From Telopea speciosissima (taxonomy: Eukaryota; Streptophyta; Magnoliopsida; Proteales; Proteaceae): a stretch of DNA of 64,000 nt. How positions within the stretch are numbered: position 1 is the stretch's first letter; the number at the start of each line of letters is the position of its first letter. Below, piece by piece: positions 33,300 to 47,100 of the stretch. The stretch is from NCBI RefSeq assembly GCF_018873765.1, contig NC_057919.1, positions 63,564,484-63,628,483 of the forward strand. The letters are read 5' to 3'. Below the pieces are notes generated by a model. That model saw only the letters and a list, made by a program, of their open reading frames with translations. It ran no database searches and had not been told where the DNA came from. The position numbers and the translations under genes are program-made.

Positions 33300-34135
33300 A
33301 ATGTAAGACTAGAACCAAAATAGGTCTAATCCCAGACAGGATCAAATAGAAAATCTCCAAAGAACAAGAAAGAGAGCAATGGAATCCCAAAGAGAACAAT
33401 GGGATCTCAAAAGAACAAGAATAATGAGACCTCAAAAGATAACCAAGAGACAAATTGGTTGGAGGAGAATGAGATGATCTCAAATTGGTTGGAGAAGAAT
33501 GAACCCACAGAGTAATAACTTGTTGAAGCACCAATCAAGAATAAATAATCTTCAGAATAAAGAGAAGCCGCAACAATCGAACCACTGGTGTTGAATGACT
33601 TTTGGATCTCAAAACCTTGATGCAAACTCCAGAATACACACCCGATGGCTTGGTTGGAGGTTTTAAAACAAAACATAAAACAGAAGAAGAATAGGGGTCG
33701 AGTAGGGAAGAAGAAGGGGGAAAGGAAGGGTTGGCTATCTCAGCCTGGGCATCTCACCCATCCTATCTCAGGATTTTCACAAAGGCTCAAGCCAATATTC
33801 ATTAGTCAAATTCGTGTACAACGTTGCCCTCCCTTACAAGCTTATATAAAAGACTCAAAAATAAACGTAGACACTAAAAAGGAAAGGCCTAACCCAATCT
33901 TTAACTAATAAGGTAACCTAAATTGGCTTGAAAATCAAATAAAAAATAAAACAGACTCAAAACAAGACTAACTAAACTATTGAAGTAAATCCTATCCCGT
34001 TTTCCTACTTTCTATCCATATTTTAGGTTTATTAAATTGGCTAATTACAAAATAAACCCATGACCCAACACATATATAACCTAACCCAAGTTTTATTTCC
34101 ACTAAAATAAGCCCTGTAAGTGCTTATCTACATCA
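33300..34135 (-). repeat. LTR fragment of the TGATG family, minus strand
   Basis: On the minus strand it starts TGATGTAGATAAGC (from 34135) and its first 100 bases align with the LTR at 44800 (shared 'ctattttattaggaat'-like and 'tatatatgttggg' text). It ends ...ctagtcttacatta near 33300. No target duplication was found, so the far end may be altered. Duplicated words such as 'ctcaaattggttgga' occur near 33450-33500. Confidence 0.55.
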
Positions 34136-34178
34136 CTGAACATTCAAAGTTGACTTTTCAACTATTTTATGAAACTTC

Positions 34179-34201
34179 TAACCCAAAAAAAAAAAAAAAA
34201 A
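34179..34201 (+). mobile_element. Poly(A)-only retrotransposition scar
   Basis: taaccc plus an A run is flanked by exact 19-base direct repeats aactattttatgaaacttc (34160-34178 and 34202-34220). The length of the repeat and the A tail are marks of LINE-machinery insertion, but almost no insert body is present. Confidence 0.75.
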
Positions 34202-34596
34202 AACTATTTTATGAAACTTCATATCGGCGAAAATCATATTGGGTGAATCTTACCAAAGTAATAATGGATGATGACAAACATCTCAAAAACCCTACACCAC
34301 CTCTATTCCCATTGCACAGTACTTGTTGCTCACTGGTTACAATAGCATCAGGTCATCTTTGCCAAAACTCGGATTAATTAAGTAGAGCTCAGCTTTTCAT
34401 GCATTATGTATGAGAAAGCAATGGTATTTCCATAAAAAGAATTGAAATTTGCATGAACCTTATTGTTTTTTTTTTTTTCCTGTTTCTTGACCACTCTTCA
34501 ACCATATACATCATAGTGCCACAGCAATGAATGAGGTATATCTTATTTTCCTTCCCCTTCCCCCCTATTTCCATAGCAACATCTTGTACTACTTGT

Positions 34597-37500
34597 TCAT
34601 GGGCCAAAGGTGGGGATCTCATCTACAGGGGCCGAAATAGCCCGGTACACAGTTCTTTCTATTAAACCCCTATACGGATCCTCCTCTCGTTTCTTTATCA
34701 GATAGGAAATCATGCTTTCAATTTCAGATCTTACCTGCAAGTACAATACATTTGCATTCTCTCTCTCTTTCAGCACATCCATTCTTCCTTTTGTCTCAAT
34801 TGGTTTCCCAAAAAGGTAGTAGAAACGGCCAGGCAACTTGGGCAAAATCCCAGGGTAGTAAAGCTCCTCATTTGCAACCTCGCCTATTGCATCAGTCCTA
34901 TAATCCGAGTGTATCCCATGTTAATAATCGAAATAATTCTTATCAACATGAATACACTGGAAAGAGTTTGGAAATAGAAACTAAATATAAATATTAGCCA
35001 GATGGACAACGAATTACCTCAATTTTACAGACTTTTGATTTAGGTCCTTTATCCAGTCTCCAACAAAGGGGATGTTAATTAGATCATTGTAATCAAGAAC
35101 CAACTGCCAGATCCAACAATATAATGATGTCAACCCATTGAGTAATTCATATAATGATCTTGTGACCAAACGATAGATAAACTCCACACCAGGAAAAAAG
35201 GAAAAGAAGGAAAGCAAAAATCACAATAAGTATTTCATCTGAAACGCCAATCAGCCAAAAGCACAGCCAGTTCCACATCAAAATACCAAAATATGCATGT
35301 ATATAGATCTTTAAACCAAAGACTGGATCACAAAAGAAAGTACTGGGGGATGCAATAATGAAAAAGAACAAAAGAAAAATAAGCACATCTGTCCTTCCAA
35401 AGCATGGTCACTACAAAGGTGTGCATAAGTGAATGCAAAACAAAACAAGAAATTGACCCTAAAAATTTACATGTGATGGAGGAAACAATTTATAAAAGGT
35501 AATCAACAACATAAACAGCGAGGAGGTGATGGGAAAAATTCCACTCTGCCATTTTGTGTATCTGATAAGAGTCCTAGTTTCCCTCTTTGACATGTGGGTA
35601 CTAGAAGCATTTTTCCCACCCAAGTCGGCATTCTCAGGGACAAACAGGAAACAGATGCAATCTGGGGTCCTCCAAAAAGTAGAAACACAACACAAAGCAC
35701 ATGAATATGAAGGTACAAGGAGAAACATACTGGTAAACACACAATTGGATGCATTAAGGAAACATATGCTACAGACAGAGATACAGACGTAGGCACGCAT
35801 ACACATATACACAGAAAGAAAAAAAAAAAAAACAGAAGAAATAATAGAAAATTTTGACTTCCAGTTTCACTTTTCTAGGAGCCCATGTATTGCCACATAT
35901 AAGGTATGCATTATTCTACCATCATTGGACCACTAGGTTTATGTATGTGCAGAAAAAGATTCGATTACCAGAATGGTATCATCTCTGTGTATTTTCAAAG
36001 AAATGTTCAACACGCACTTATGCAAAGTTTTACCTCTCCAACATCATCTTCTCCAATAACTCCAAATGGTACAATTGTGGCCCCAAATCGAGCTGCCATT
36101 CTCACAAATTCAGGTTGCTCAGGCCAAAACAATTTATATTCTTCACCCTGGCAAACATTGAAGGCCCATAGCAATTAGAAAATGATTTTTTTTTTTGTAA
36201 TAAATAAATTATAAATCATTAATCACCAAACACTAGGTATCATTCAAGTGTATACGAATGAAAAGGCCCAACTCATGACAAGAAATGTCACAAGGACTTG
36301 GTGCAGATGTCCATATGGACAGTTAGGGCAAGATTTAAGTTTTAAAAAATTTGTGTATTGATTCAAAGTTTTAGGAAAATTACGAAAATGCCATCAGATG
36401 TAAATGAATATAAAATAACACAATGGAATCTTTTGTAAATTTAGCCACTTCCTCTACTCATTTTAAGCTGAAATTGTACCAATGAGATGCTTGCTTGTTC
36501 ACTCACAAGGACTCACCCATGTACTGCCATGTGGCAAATAGTGAAGTGTTAAACTTCACTAGGCATAGTGACATCTAGATTATATATATATATATATATA
36601 TATGGCAAGAGATCGCTACTTGGTCGTGTAGCTCTGCACCAGCGCGGGGGGCCAATGAGAGCACGTGCTGAGACATCGATATGGATGGGTTTTTTTATTT
36701 CACAGTGGGCAGGGTGGTAAATTCATGTGCTCCTGTGTCTGGGGCCTCTGGGCGCAGGAACCACATGACCAAGCAACGGTCTATAGATATATATATATAT
36801 ATATATATATATGTTTTATATGGTTTTTTTTATATAAATCAATAATACAAATACATAAAAAAAGGTAAATCACGTTCAAAATAAAATATATGGCCAACCA
36901 ATGGAATAATAAGGCAATAGTATGTGGATAATATGGTCTAAACATAAAATCACATCCCTTTTTTCTGTATCATTCAAATGTACAGTTGTATTTTCAAAAA
37001 AAAAAGTAAGGAAATGTATCACGAATGATGCATGAATTTACCAAGCTTCCACCTAAAGATGTTTTGTTGTTTGACTAATTCATTTAAGTCAACCTTTTCT
37101 TTTATGAATTACTGCAGACAGAAGCAGAAAACATACAGTATTTCATCCATAAAAATTATGTTCTTAACCTTTTTCAGAATCTGATTCTAACATTCAGTGA
37201 CTTTAATCAAGTACATAACAGGGATTATCTAGTTTCCAAAATATTCTGGCAAAAAAGATGACTTGAATAGAAGAAATGATTTTCCCAAAGACAAGAACTT
37301 GTTACACATGAAAATGAAATAAATTGATGCACCTTGCGATGAAGAGCCTCACGTGCTCCACCAGGATAAAGAAGAACATATGATTTCGTCGACAGCAGCT
37401 TAAAAAGGTTGCTTGCGGAGACAGGTGATGCACCAAATATTTTCAGCAGATCAATCCTAGAGAATTCTGGTAAAGAACTTTCAAGGGTGTCTGAGAACAT

Positions 37501-38128
37501 CAATGGGTGTGCGATTCCACGAACCATAACTTTCTTCTCCCTCAAGAATGCTTCAACAAGTCCGGAAAGTTCAAGACCCAACAACATGTGATAACCAACA
37601 AGTAGAACAGGACCTTCATTGGGAATCCCAGAAAGACTCCTCACTATCTTTCCATCTTTAAGAGTTGAAAATATTACGGGGCTAGTAGCTAGTCGAAAAA
37701 ATCTGCAATTAATGTCTTACAATGTATAAACATCTCATATAATTAGAAATCATATCATATTTATAGAAAATTGTACTAACTATGCAGAAATAGAACATTC
37801 ACCCATTCATTTCATCAAAAGCTTCTTTGAATTCTGTCATTGAAGGTGGAATGAACTCAGAGACGTAATCATGTCGCCTTGAGCGCCTGTACATATTTGT
37901 AGCTTTAATGATTGTTAAAAGATTAATGCCATCTTCCTGCACCATCATTACAAGTATTTCAGTCAGCTGAGTTATAAAACGTCTTTCAAATGAATAGTTG
38001 AAAAATAGGTCATGATTGTTGCAACGGATAACTGCTCGTTTATTTTGGTAGAATATCTCGAGACACACACACATTACGACCCTCCCCAGACCCAACATTG
38101 GTGGGAGCCTTGTGCACTGGGTACACCC

Positions 38129-38195
<67 letters not shown>

Positions 38196-41100
38196 AGGCA
38201 TCTCAACCCCCCTGGTAGAAAGAACATACATACTATAGTAAGGGATATGAATAATCCGAACTTGACCCAACTTGGCTCAGTCCCATGCATGGACTTAAGC
38301 TTAACTCAGATCAAGTTCATCATGAAACGAGATGCTAAGTTTAAGCTCAATAATGCCAGGTCATATGGGGCCTATGTCCCTCCCCCCTGAAGAGCTCCAA
38401 ATTATTCCAGCGCCTGGGCCAGTCTACAAGTGAAATACTAGGTTGATTTATTTATTTATTTTTCATTTTCTGATTGAAAATAAAGTTTTATTGTACCCAG
38501 TCATCTCTGATGATGTCGATTGTGTGATTTTAAGAGACGTATCGTATCGTATCGGAGATATGTATTGAACGCTACAAATACGCATGGAAATGGTCAAGAT
38601 ACACATAGAAATATTATAAGGGCTAGTTTATAAGGCCCACTAATAAGCTTATTTGGTCCAACATAAGTATAGGATTAATTATGCTTCTTTCTTGATGTTG
38701 AGTCCAAGTAGGAAGCTAAAGTTAGTAAGTTAAGAGTCCTAGCACAGTTTAAAGTATCAGTCTCGCGTATTGTATCAGTTGGGTGATTTTAAGAGACGTA
38801 TCGTATCGTATCGGAGATATGTATCGAACGCTACAAATATGCATGGAAATGGTCAAGATACACATGGAAATACACTTTTGGAACAAAAAATAATACAAAT
38901 AAGCAATATATAATAAGTATCATGCATAAACACTAAAATGGAGAATAATATATAACCAGATAAGTGCATTAAATTGAAATTGTTATAAAATATGAGGTTT
39001 CTTACATGTTGTAATAGTGTATAGCCATGAAGAGTGTTGGATGATGCAAAGGATGATGTTGTAGCACTCCTTGATTCATTTTTGAGTCCAAAAGTGTGAA
39101 AAAACAAGATTAAATGCAAGATTTTAGACTCTCGGTTGAGAGTTTTCCTTCATTTTTGGGTCAGAACAGCAGTTGTATTGAGTCTATGAGTGAAAAGGAG
39201 TTTTTTACGGAATGTATCGACCGTATCGACGATATCGGTATGTATCAAGATGTATCGAGCCGTATCGGTTGATACATATCGATATGTATTAATGCACCCA
39301 CGAACCCATTTATCAATTGTATCGATGGTATCGATAAGTATCGTATCGTATCGTATCGTATCGGCTAATTCAATTTGATACGATTCGATACAATAAGTTT
39401 TTTTTTTTAAAAAAAAGAAAAAGAAAAAAGAGGCGTATCGGTCTGTATCGTATCCATACCGACCAATACCAATACATATTGGCCGATACGATACGGACTG
39501 ATACTTTAAACCCTGGTTGTCCTAGTTTGAGGATAATTTCTTTAGTTATAGGAACTGAGCCTGAATATGCAAATCTGGTCATTGAATTTCAGAATATGAA
39601 ATTTTTTGAGTTGGAATACATTCATTGAGAGTTTAGGTTAACATAGACTGTGGCTAGGTGATCTGAGCATATTAGTGCGGCTATTTTCTTCTTTGTGCTT
39701 CTGTTAAAAACTTAAAATTTTATCTAATTACTTGCAGGAAATTTATTCAATCATATCAGTTAAGCTATTATCTCTTGCTTAAGATGCACAATAAGTCGTT
39801 TAAGTTGAACTTACAAAATTCTGCACATCCATGCGATTGAACAATTTGCATCGATTTTCTTCCTATTAGGATTTTTTCTCATCACCATCACCATCATATG
39901 TATGCCATCGTTCATTGTCTTCAGTCCACATATCCACAGGTCAGAACTCATTTTTCGGATTTCTTTGCTGCAGACCTGCACTATAAACCTAGCTGTTGCA
40001 TCCACTAATATATCAAAGATCTTGACTCATGGCAGACACCTACTTCAATGGGGCTAGTATATCACTCTGCGACGGTCTCAGTTAATTCTGGTTTACTTTG
40101 AATACTTTCTTTAGTTTTCTCTTCCTTTATATTCTGTAAATCCCAAATATTACCCTTGTCCATATGCTATAGTACTTTCTTTCTCCTACTTGGCTTAGGA
40201 CTATTTCCTTTTCCAAGTAGGATTTTGATTAGTCATTCCTCAATCTAGTGGAATTAGTATTACATTTTCCTCATCATAGTGGGACTGGGATTACAATTCA
40301 TAGTATAGTTAGGACTACAGAATTCTTCTTCTACCCATGTTGATAAAAAAGACTTCCTGAACCGCTGATGAAAACAGATAAAATTGTTCTCGAGCTTTTT
40401 ATTGAGCGGAATAGATTTAGAGAAAAAGATAAAAGAACAAGCCATTATACCCCCCCCCTTTTCCCCTTTTTGATTGACAACAAGTGAAAATTTCTTAAAT
40501 GGAGGAAGGGAAAAGATACAAAGGACAACAGATTAGAAGCAAGAAAAGGAAGAAAGTAAAAACTAAAAAGACCCAGCCACCGAAGCAAGTCAAGCACCCA
40601 TAGAATCCACAAATTAAAAAAATTTCCTTTACATATATTTAATTATTTGGATACTAGAATAAGAAACTTGCATTCTGTTAAGGATAAGGATTATAGTTCA
40701 TGTACAGCCTAACCTTGTACTCCATACCATGAGTTGTACTATATTCCATACTTATACCTTTGGAATCCCAGATCTTCTCTATAAATAAGAAAGGTCTCTG
40801 TCATACAATGACAAGCCAAATAATTCTCCAATCTTCTCTCTCTCAACTCTCAACTTGGTGCTAGAGCCCCAATACTTAAGTTATTTTTTTTCGAATTCAC
40901 CGTTAGAAGGTTCAGCCTCTCATGTGACCGAGGCTTCAGCCTCCTTCACTTGACCAAGCCTGGTCTACTGAACATGCCATAAGGCATGTCATGCCTCACT
41001 AACCTCCACTGACCTCCGCCTGGCCCGTATCAGCTACCTCCGGCCTCTACCAGCTTTCGCCCAGCCCCCGCCAGCCTTCTGTGAGCTTTGATGACACGGG

Positions 41101-44100
41101 AAAAGTACCCGTGATTTTATTTTGTGACTTTTTCGTCACTAGCAGCCCATTTCTCTTTGTTTGTGTTGACACAATGGCTCTATGATGGAGAGTACCATTA
41201 GTGGAACCTCTATAGGGGGAGTTGTGGGTAGTGAGGTGAATCATGTTGGCCATAATCCATCCCTCTAGCTGGGTCCCACAAAATTTAATAGGACCAATTA
41301 CCTCACATGATCAAGGTTACATTTGCTTCCTATTCGTGGAAATCATTTTTTGGGATACGCAAGGTTTAAAGTATCGGTATCGCGTATCGTATTGGCCGGG
41401 TGATTTTAAGAGATGTATCGTATCATATCGTATCGGAAATACGTATCGAACGCTACAGATACACATGGAAATGGTCAAGATATACATGTAAATACACTTT
41501 TGGAACAAAAAAACAATATAAATAAGCAATATATAATATGTATCATGCATAAACACTAAAATGGAGAATAATGTATAACTAGACAAGAGCATTAAATTGA
41601 AACTGTTATAAAATATGAGGTTTCTTACATGTTGTAATAGTCTATACCCATGAAGAGTGTTGGATGATGTTGTAGCACTCCTTGATTCGTTTTTGAGACC
41701 AACAGTATGAACAACCAAGATTAAATGCAAGATTTTCGACTTTCAGTTGAAAGTTTTCTTTCATTTTTCTGCCAGAACAGAGTTGTATCAATTCTGTGAT
41801 TGAAAAGATTTTTTTTTTGGGAATGTATTGACCATATCGATGGTATCGGTATGTATTGAGCCGTATCGATACATATTCATACGTATTAATGCACCCACAG
41901 ACCCATTTATTAATCGTATTGATGGTATCATTCGTATCGGCCGATACAATATGTTTTTTTTTAAAAGAGACGTATCGGTACCGCACGATACCGATACAGA
42001 TTGGCCGACACGATACGGACCAATACTTTATACTTTATATAAGCTCGAACTGTAATTATACCCTGGGGATACCTGATGGGTGATACACCAATACCAACTG
42101 AGTCCTCTGCAAAGAGCACCTAGTTAGCCAATGCTAATCTAGTTGTGTCTTTTCTTTTGAACTCTATGGAGCCTACTATCAGCCAAATTTTTTTTCTTAT
42201 AAACTCTGCCAAAGAATTATGTGAAGCAGTTCAGCACACCTATGCATTGGCTAGCAACTATGCACAGATTTATGAGCTTCGTTGACATTTTCATGAGACC
42301 ACTTAGAAATATTTGTCACTTACTCAAGGTTTAGAGTATCGGTATCGGGTATCATATCTTAAGGGTGATTTTAAGAGATGTATCGTATTGTATCATATCG
42401 TATCGGAGACACATATTGTACACTACGGATACGCATGGAAATGGTCAAGATACACATGGAAATACACTTTTGGAGCAAAAAAGTGTATTTCCATGTGTAT
42501 CTTGATCATTTTCAGAAAACCTTCCTTTTTCTGTGAAATCTCCTCCTTCAATCTCTGATTTCAGCTTGTTGGATGATGCAAAGGATTATGTTGTAGCACT
42601 CCTTGATTCGTTTTTAAGTGTAGATTAGAAGCCCCAACTCCAAAAGTGTGAAAAAACTTGGAAGATTTCAAACTCTCGGTTGAGAGTTTCCCTTCTTTTT
42701 TCCTCCAAAATGTGTATTGTATCGAGTCTGAGACTCAAAATGGATTTTTTATGGTTTGTATCGATGGTATTAGTATGTATCAAGCCGTATCGGCCATTAC
42801 ATATCAATATGTATCGATACATACCGATACGTATTAAACGACCCACATAACCCTTTACCGAATGTATCGATGGTATTGATATGTATCGGTTGTATTGGCC
42901 AATACATTTCGATACCATCCGGGATAATCCATTTAAAAAAAAAACCGTATCGGTACCGACTGATACCGATACGTATTTGGTCGATATGATACGTACCGAT
43001 ACTTTAAACCCTGCACTTACTACATATTGCTCTGACCTTACTACTGTTTGACAACAGCTATACTTTTATCATCCTGTTCCTATGGCTTATACTGTTGATA
43101 CTAGTACCTTTCAGCGAGAGTGTGAGATGAAACATGTCTATTGTTATCGAGAATTTGGTATTCTCAGTAAGAGGAGAAAGGAGGAGGAGAGAGGAGGGTA
43201 GTCTAGTCATGTTTTGGTTTATTTATTTTTGGGTATTTTACTGTTATGCCCTTAAATGAAGTTTAGTGGGAGGAGACAGTATTAATCTTTCTCTCCCAAG
43301 TTACACCATCGTCTCTCTCTCTGTGTTTTTCTCTTCCTTTTCTCATATAATTTACATCTATGATTTTCTCACTGGCTTGACTCCGGAATATGATCAAATC
43401 CATGTTGTTCAAGTCCTAGGCACGGACAAGTTTCCCAATTTACTACAGGCATATAATTTGGTTCAGTATGAAGAACGTTGCTGCTCTATTATGATGCCTT
43501 CAATCATACTTGATTGTTTAACTCTTGTTACTATTCAGCAGGGTCTCCCAAGCTTACACCATCATGGTTCTACTGCTCCTCCTGCTAAAGATCAGATTAA
43601 GTATGACTATTGTGGCAAGTCCCGACACACTCGAGAGACGTGTTGGAAACTTCATGGTCACCCTAAAGGAGGGCGAGGTGGGAGACATGGCAATATATGC
43701 TCACAAGCTCATCCCTCTAAGGCCTCTGACAATTCTTCACCATCTGTCCCTGTTCCTACAACACTGCTTTCTTCAGATCAGCTGCTTCCTCTCCAACGCA
43801 TAATGTCCCAGCTTGGCATGACTTCCCTTACTCCGGCTTCCTCAACTGCACCTGCCTCTCACCTTGCCTAGTCAGGTACATTTGCTCGTATGTTCCATGT
43901 CTCTTCTAGTTCTAATCCCTCTAGGCTCGTTGATTCTAGAGCATCTGATCACATGACTAGTTCCTCAGAGTTATTTCATTCATACCTCCCTTGTTCGGGT
44001 AAGGACAAAATCAGGGTTGCAGATGGGTCCTTGTCGTCTATTTCTAGGAAAGGTTCTATTAATTGTTTTCCTACCATATCATTGTCTTCTGTTCTCCATG

Positions 44101-47100
44101 TGCCTAATTTCTGTGCTAATTTGCTTTTTATCTATTGTCTCACTGTTGAACTAAACTGGTATGTTCTTTTTATTCCACTCACTGTGTTTTTTAGGATCTG
44201 GTGCGGAAGCAACGATTGGATACGGTAGGGTACGTGATGGCTCTACGGAAGATAATGACTGAGTCTCATAGAATTGAAGGAAGTCCACAAATCCAAGGAA
44301 GAAGGGAGAAGGGGAATCGACATAGGGAGACTTATGGAGGGGAACCTCTCCCTTCTTGGGAAGTCATTGTGGGATTCCCATTGGATACTCAAGCCCTTGG
44401 TTTCTGGGAATTAATAGCATGGAAAAAATTCAAATGGTCTTGCAATTATGAGACTAGATGCTCCTGTCTCCTTGGGGCCTATCTATCAATAAATAAATAA
44501 ATAAAATCATATCCTCATTTGGATGGAGTCTCTCAGTGGATACTGGGATCAATTCTAGAATGAACTTTTGCTCGGATGTTATGGGCCAATGCCCCAACAT
44601 AAGTGTTGTTTCCTTTTGCATCTGAACCTATCAGTTTCCAAAGCTATATGTGTCCGAAATTCTATCCCTCTTCAAATAGTCTTCTGGTATCTGAATCTGT
44701 GTAGAGACCCACATGATGTAAAATTGAAAGAGATCAAAACCTTCTTCCAATACCCAAAGGACACTAAATCTCCAATTAATCCAGGTCATAGAGTGCAGGT
44801 GATGCAGATACATCACCAAAAGAGGCCTATTTTATTAGGAATATGCCTAGGGTTGGGTTCTATATATGTTGGGCCTTTGATCCCATGAGTTTTCTAAGTA
44901 ATAGGCCACTTTTATGGGCCCAAACTATGGGTAATACGGTTACATACGGGATTAGTCAGTAGATTTCTTTTTTAGTGGTCATGTGACTATTTAATTGTTT
45001 TGTAAGTTGGGCTGGATTAGGACTTTGTTTGGAGTCTATTTTAGTTTCCTAGTCAGTTTAGGATTGGTTAGGCCTTTCCATTTTAGTGTTGGAGTCTATT
45101 TTTTAGTCTTTTATATAAGGTTGTAAGGGGGCAAGCACTGGACACTAATTTTCTATATTAATGAAATTTTTTTTTTGCTGCTCTTCTTCTCTATTGCTAT
45201 TACATTCAAGTTCTGGTTCAAGTTCTGATTTTTCAAGGATCTTCCATTCAAACAAGCTGCTGTCCAAGTACTTTTTCAACAACAGCAAGTTTGAATCATC
45301 CCTAACCTTAGCCATTCTTCTTCTAATCCTCCATACACCAAAACCCTAGATTCCCTCATCTTCTTCTTTAAAAAAAAAAAACCCAAAACCCAAAACCTAA
45401 CCTGCTGCCAATTCATTCCAATGCACTTTCCACCATTAAAACTTAACGTAACCTTTACTGATAGACTCCCCTAAATAAACTTGACCTAACCGTAGGTCCC
45501 ATCAAACCCTAACCTTAATTTCACAATTTTCACCTATTTTGACCTAGCCGAATAACCTAGTTCATAGTAGATCCTGGTTATTGGCTTCTACTTGGTTTCC
45601 TACCAATCTAGAAGTACATTAGCGGGCCATCCCAGTCATGGATTCTCAGGCATGTGTCACTAAACCTTCTTCAAATCTTTCACATATTTAGGACACACCT
45701 AATTGGCTAATTCTCATCCTTATAAGAGGGTCTGGATCCCTTTCATTCTGCCAAACATAAAAGCTATTTTTTGCATCATAAGATGCAAATGAAAGGCTTT
45801 CCCACAATAATTCAAATTACATAAGTACTTTGAAGCCAATAGACCATCCATGCATTGTTAGTTGCATCACAACTGATAGTTTTGTAGCATATAGCTTTCT
45901 TAGGTCATCCTAAGAATAAGGTGGATTCAGTTCAACAATGGATTTGCAGCTCCTTCTAGACAAGGGCTAGAGTTATGTGAAAAAGCCTTACCCATGCAAC
46001 CTTCCAGAGTTATGGAAGAAAGAAGTTCAAGAATCTTGGAAAGGAAGAAAACTTAAACATATCAATCCACAAGTAAAACTAAATTTGTACTTCTCCTTAG
46101 ACCCTTGTGTGTAAGGACTTTAAGTTGTTAATGTATATTTCATAGGATTGTTATTCTGAGGCTTGGACTTCTCCAACCATCCCTCAAATTTTACTTTAAT
46201 CTACTCCCAAGGTTTACTAGGTGAAACTGATGTAGATTGAAGCATGAAGAAGAGAAGAGTCAGGAATTACTGTTCACGTGGTACTGTTCACGTGGACAGT
46301 GTCACAGCCCATATTGCTTTGATGGGAATCCTTCTAGAAGACCCAAATTGAGGACTAAAACATTGTTTGCGTCACTGTTCACGTAAACAGTGTCAAAACC
46401 AAAATTTGCCTTGTTTGGGATTGATTTTTAGAAGATCTTGTGGGCCCATCAAGTAGAGGAAGATTCTATCCTAATGCTGCCATATTTTACTTTCAATTTT
46501 CTGTTTACTTGAGGGGCAAGGTATTGCTGCCTATATATATCTAATGGCTCTTAGTAGCCTCTATACAATTTTATGAATGAATGAAGCTTGCTTTTGTGCA
46601 ATGTTACTGTCCTATTGTGAGGATGAAGGGCTGAGAAACAGAGAGCCTGGCTGAGAGAGCCGAATCTCCCTATCCCCCCTTTTATCTTCTTTCTATCTTC
46701 TTCTCCTACCTCTACCTGATCTCCATTGCTGCTGCTGCTTGTGACTGCAACAAATCTCTGTGAGAACACACCCTGAAGGCCAGAATCCATTCCCAATCAA
46801 CTCCGAAGGCTGCTGCAGCTCCGTGATCTGATTTTGCTACTGTAACTTGTGAAGGACATATCTCAGCAACTCCTGATTAGAATTGGGCAATTGGCTCAGA
46901 TTTTGAGGGCTTGTCACTGTTCCCAGAGTCTATACTTGATCCCTGTTTGGAGCCCAGATTGCTGTTGGTTTGTGAGATATTGTACAACCTTCTATTTTGA
47001 GGGCTAAGTTTCTATTTTCGAGTCCCCTTTATATCTCAGCCTTCAGCCATCAGAACTGGCTGGATTTTGGAGCATAGAACCTGTTCAACATCACCCCCAC

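Larger units (their letters stand above)
41230..44190 (+). pseudogene. Ty1/copia gag-protease remnant interrupted by two hAT copies
   Basis: Gag fragments lie at about 41240-41360, 42066-42319 (AKELCEAVQHTYALASNYAQ), 43023-43140 and 43357-43870. A zinc-knuckle-like GKSRHTRETCWKLHG has lost its first Cys. A protease stretch near 43930 reads VDSRASDHM, so the catalytic DSG became DSR. Two hAT copies (41354-42065 and 42312-43014) and a roughly 215-base insertion (about 43141-43356) split the gag. Integrase and RT are absent. Related to the copia at 59557 onward. Confidence 0.75.

Noticed and set aside
35459..35812. Overlapping minus- and plus-strand frames of about 90-117 codons
   Set aside because: They lie between two proven acyltransferase exons, with no splice or family support.
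37799..38290. 163-codon minus-strand frame taken as a separate gene
   Set aside because: Only 37803-37936 is an acyltransferase exon. The upstream part translates a TA/GATA microsatellite and a SINE 3' end.
38515..39517. GTATCG runs read as a CRISPR-like or simple satellite array
   Set aside because: The words are irregularly spaced, occur on both strands, and sit inside elements with hAT-type ends and eight-base target copies, so they are transposon termini.
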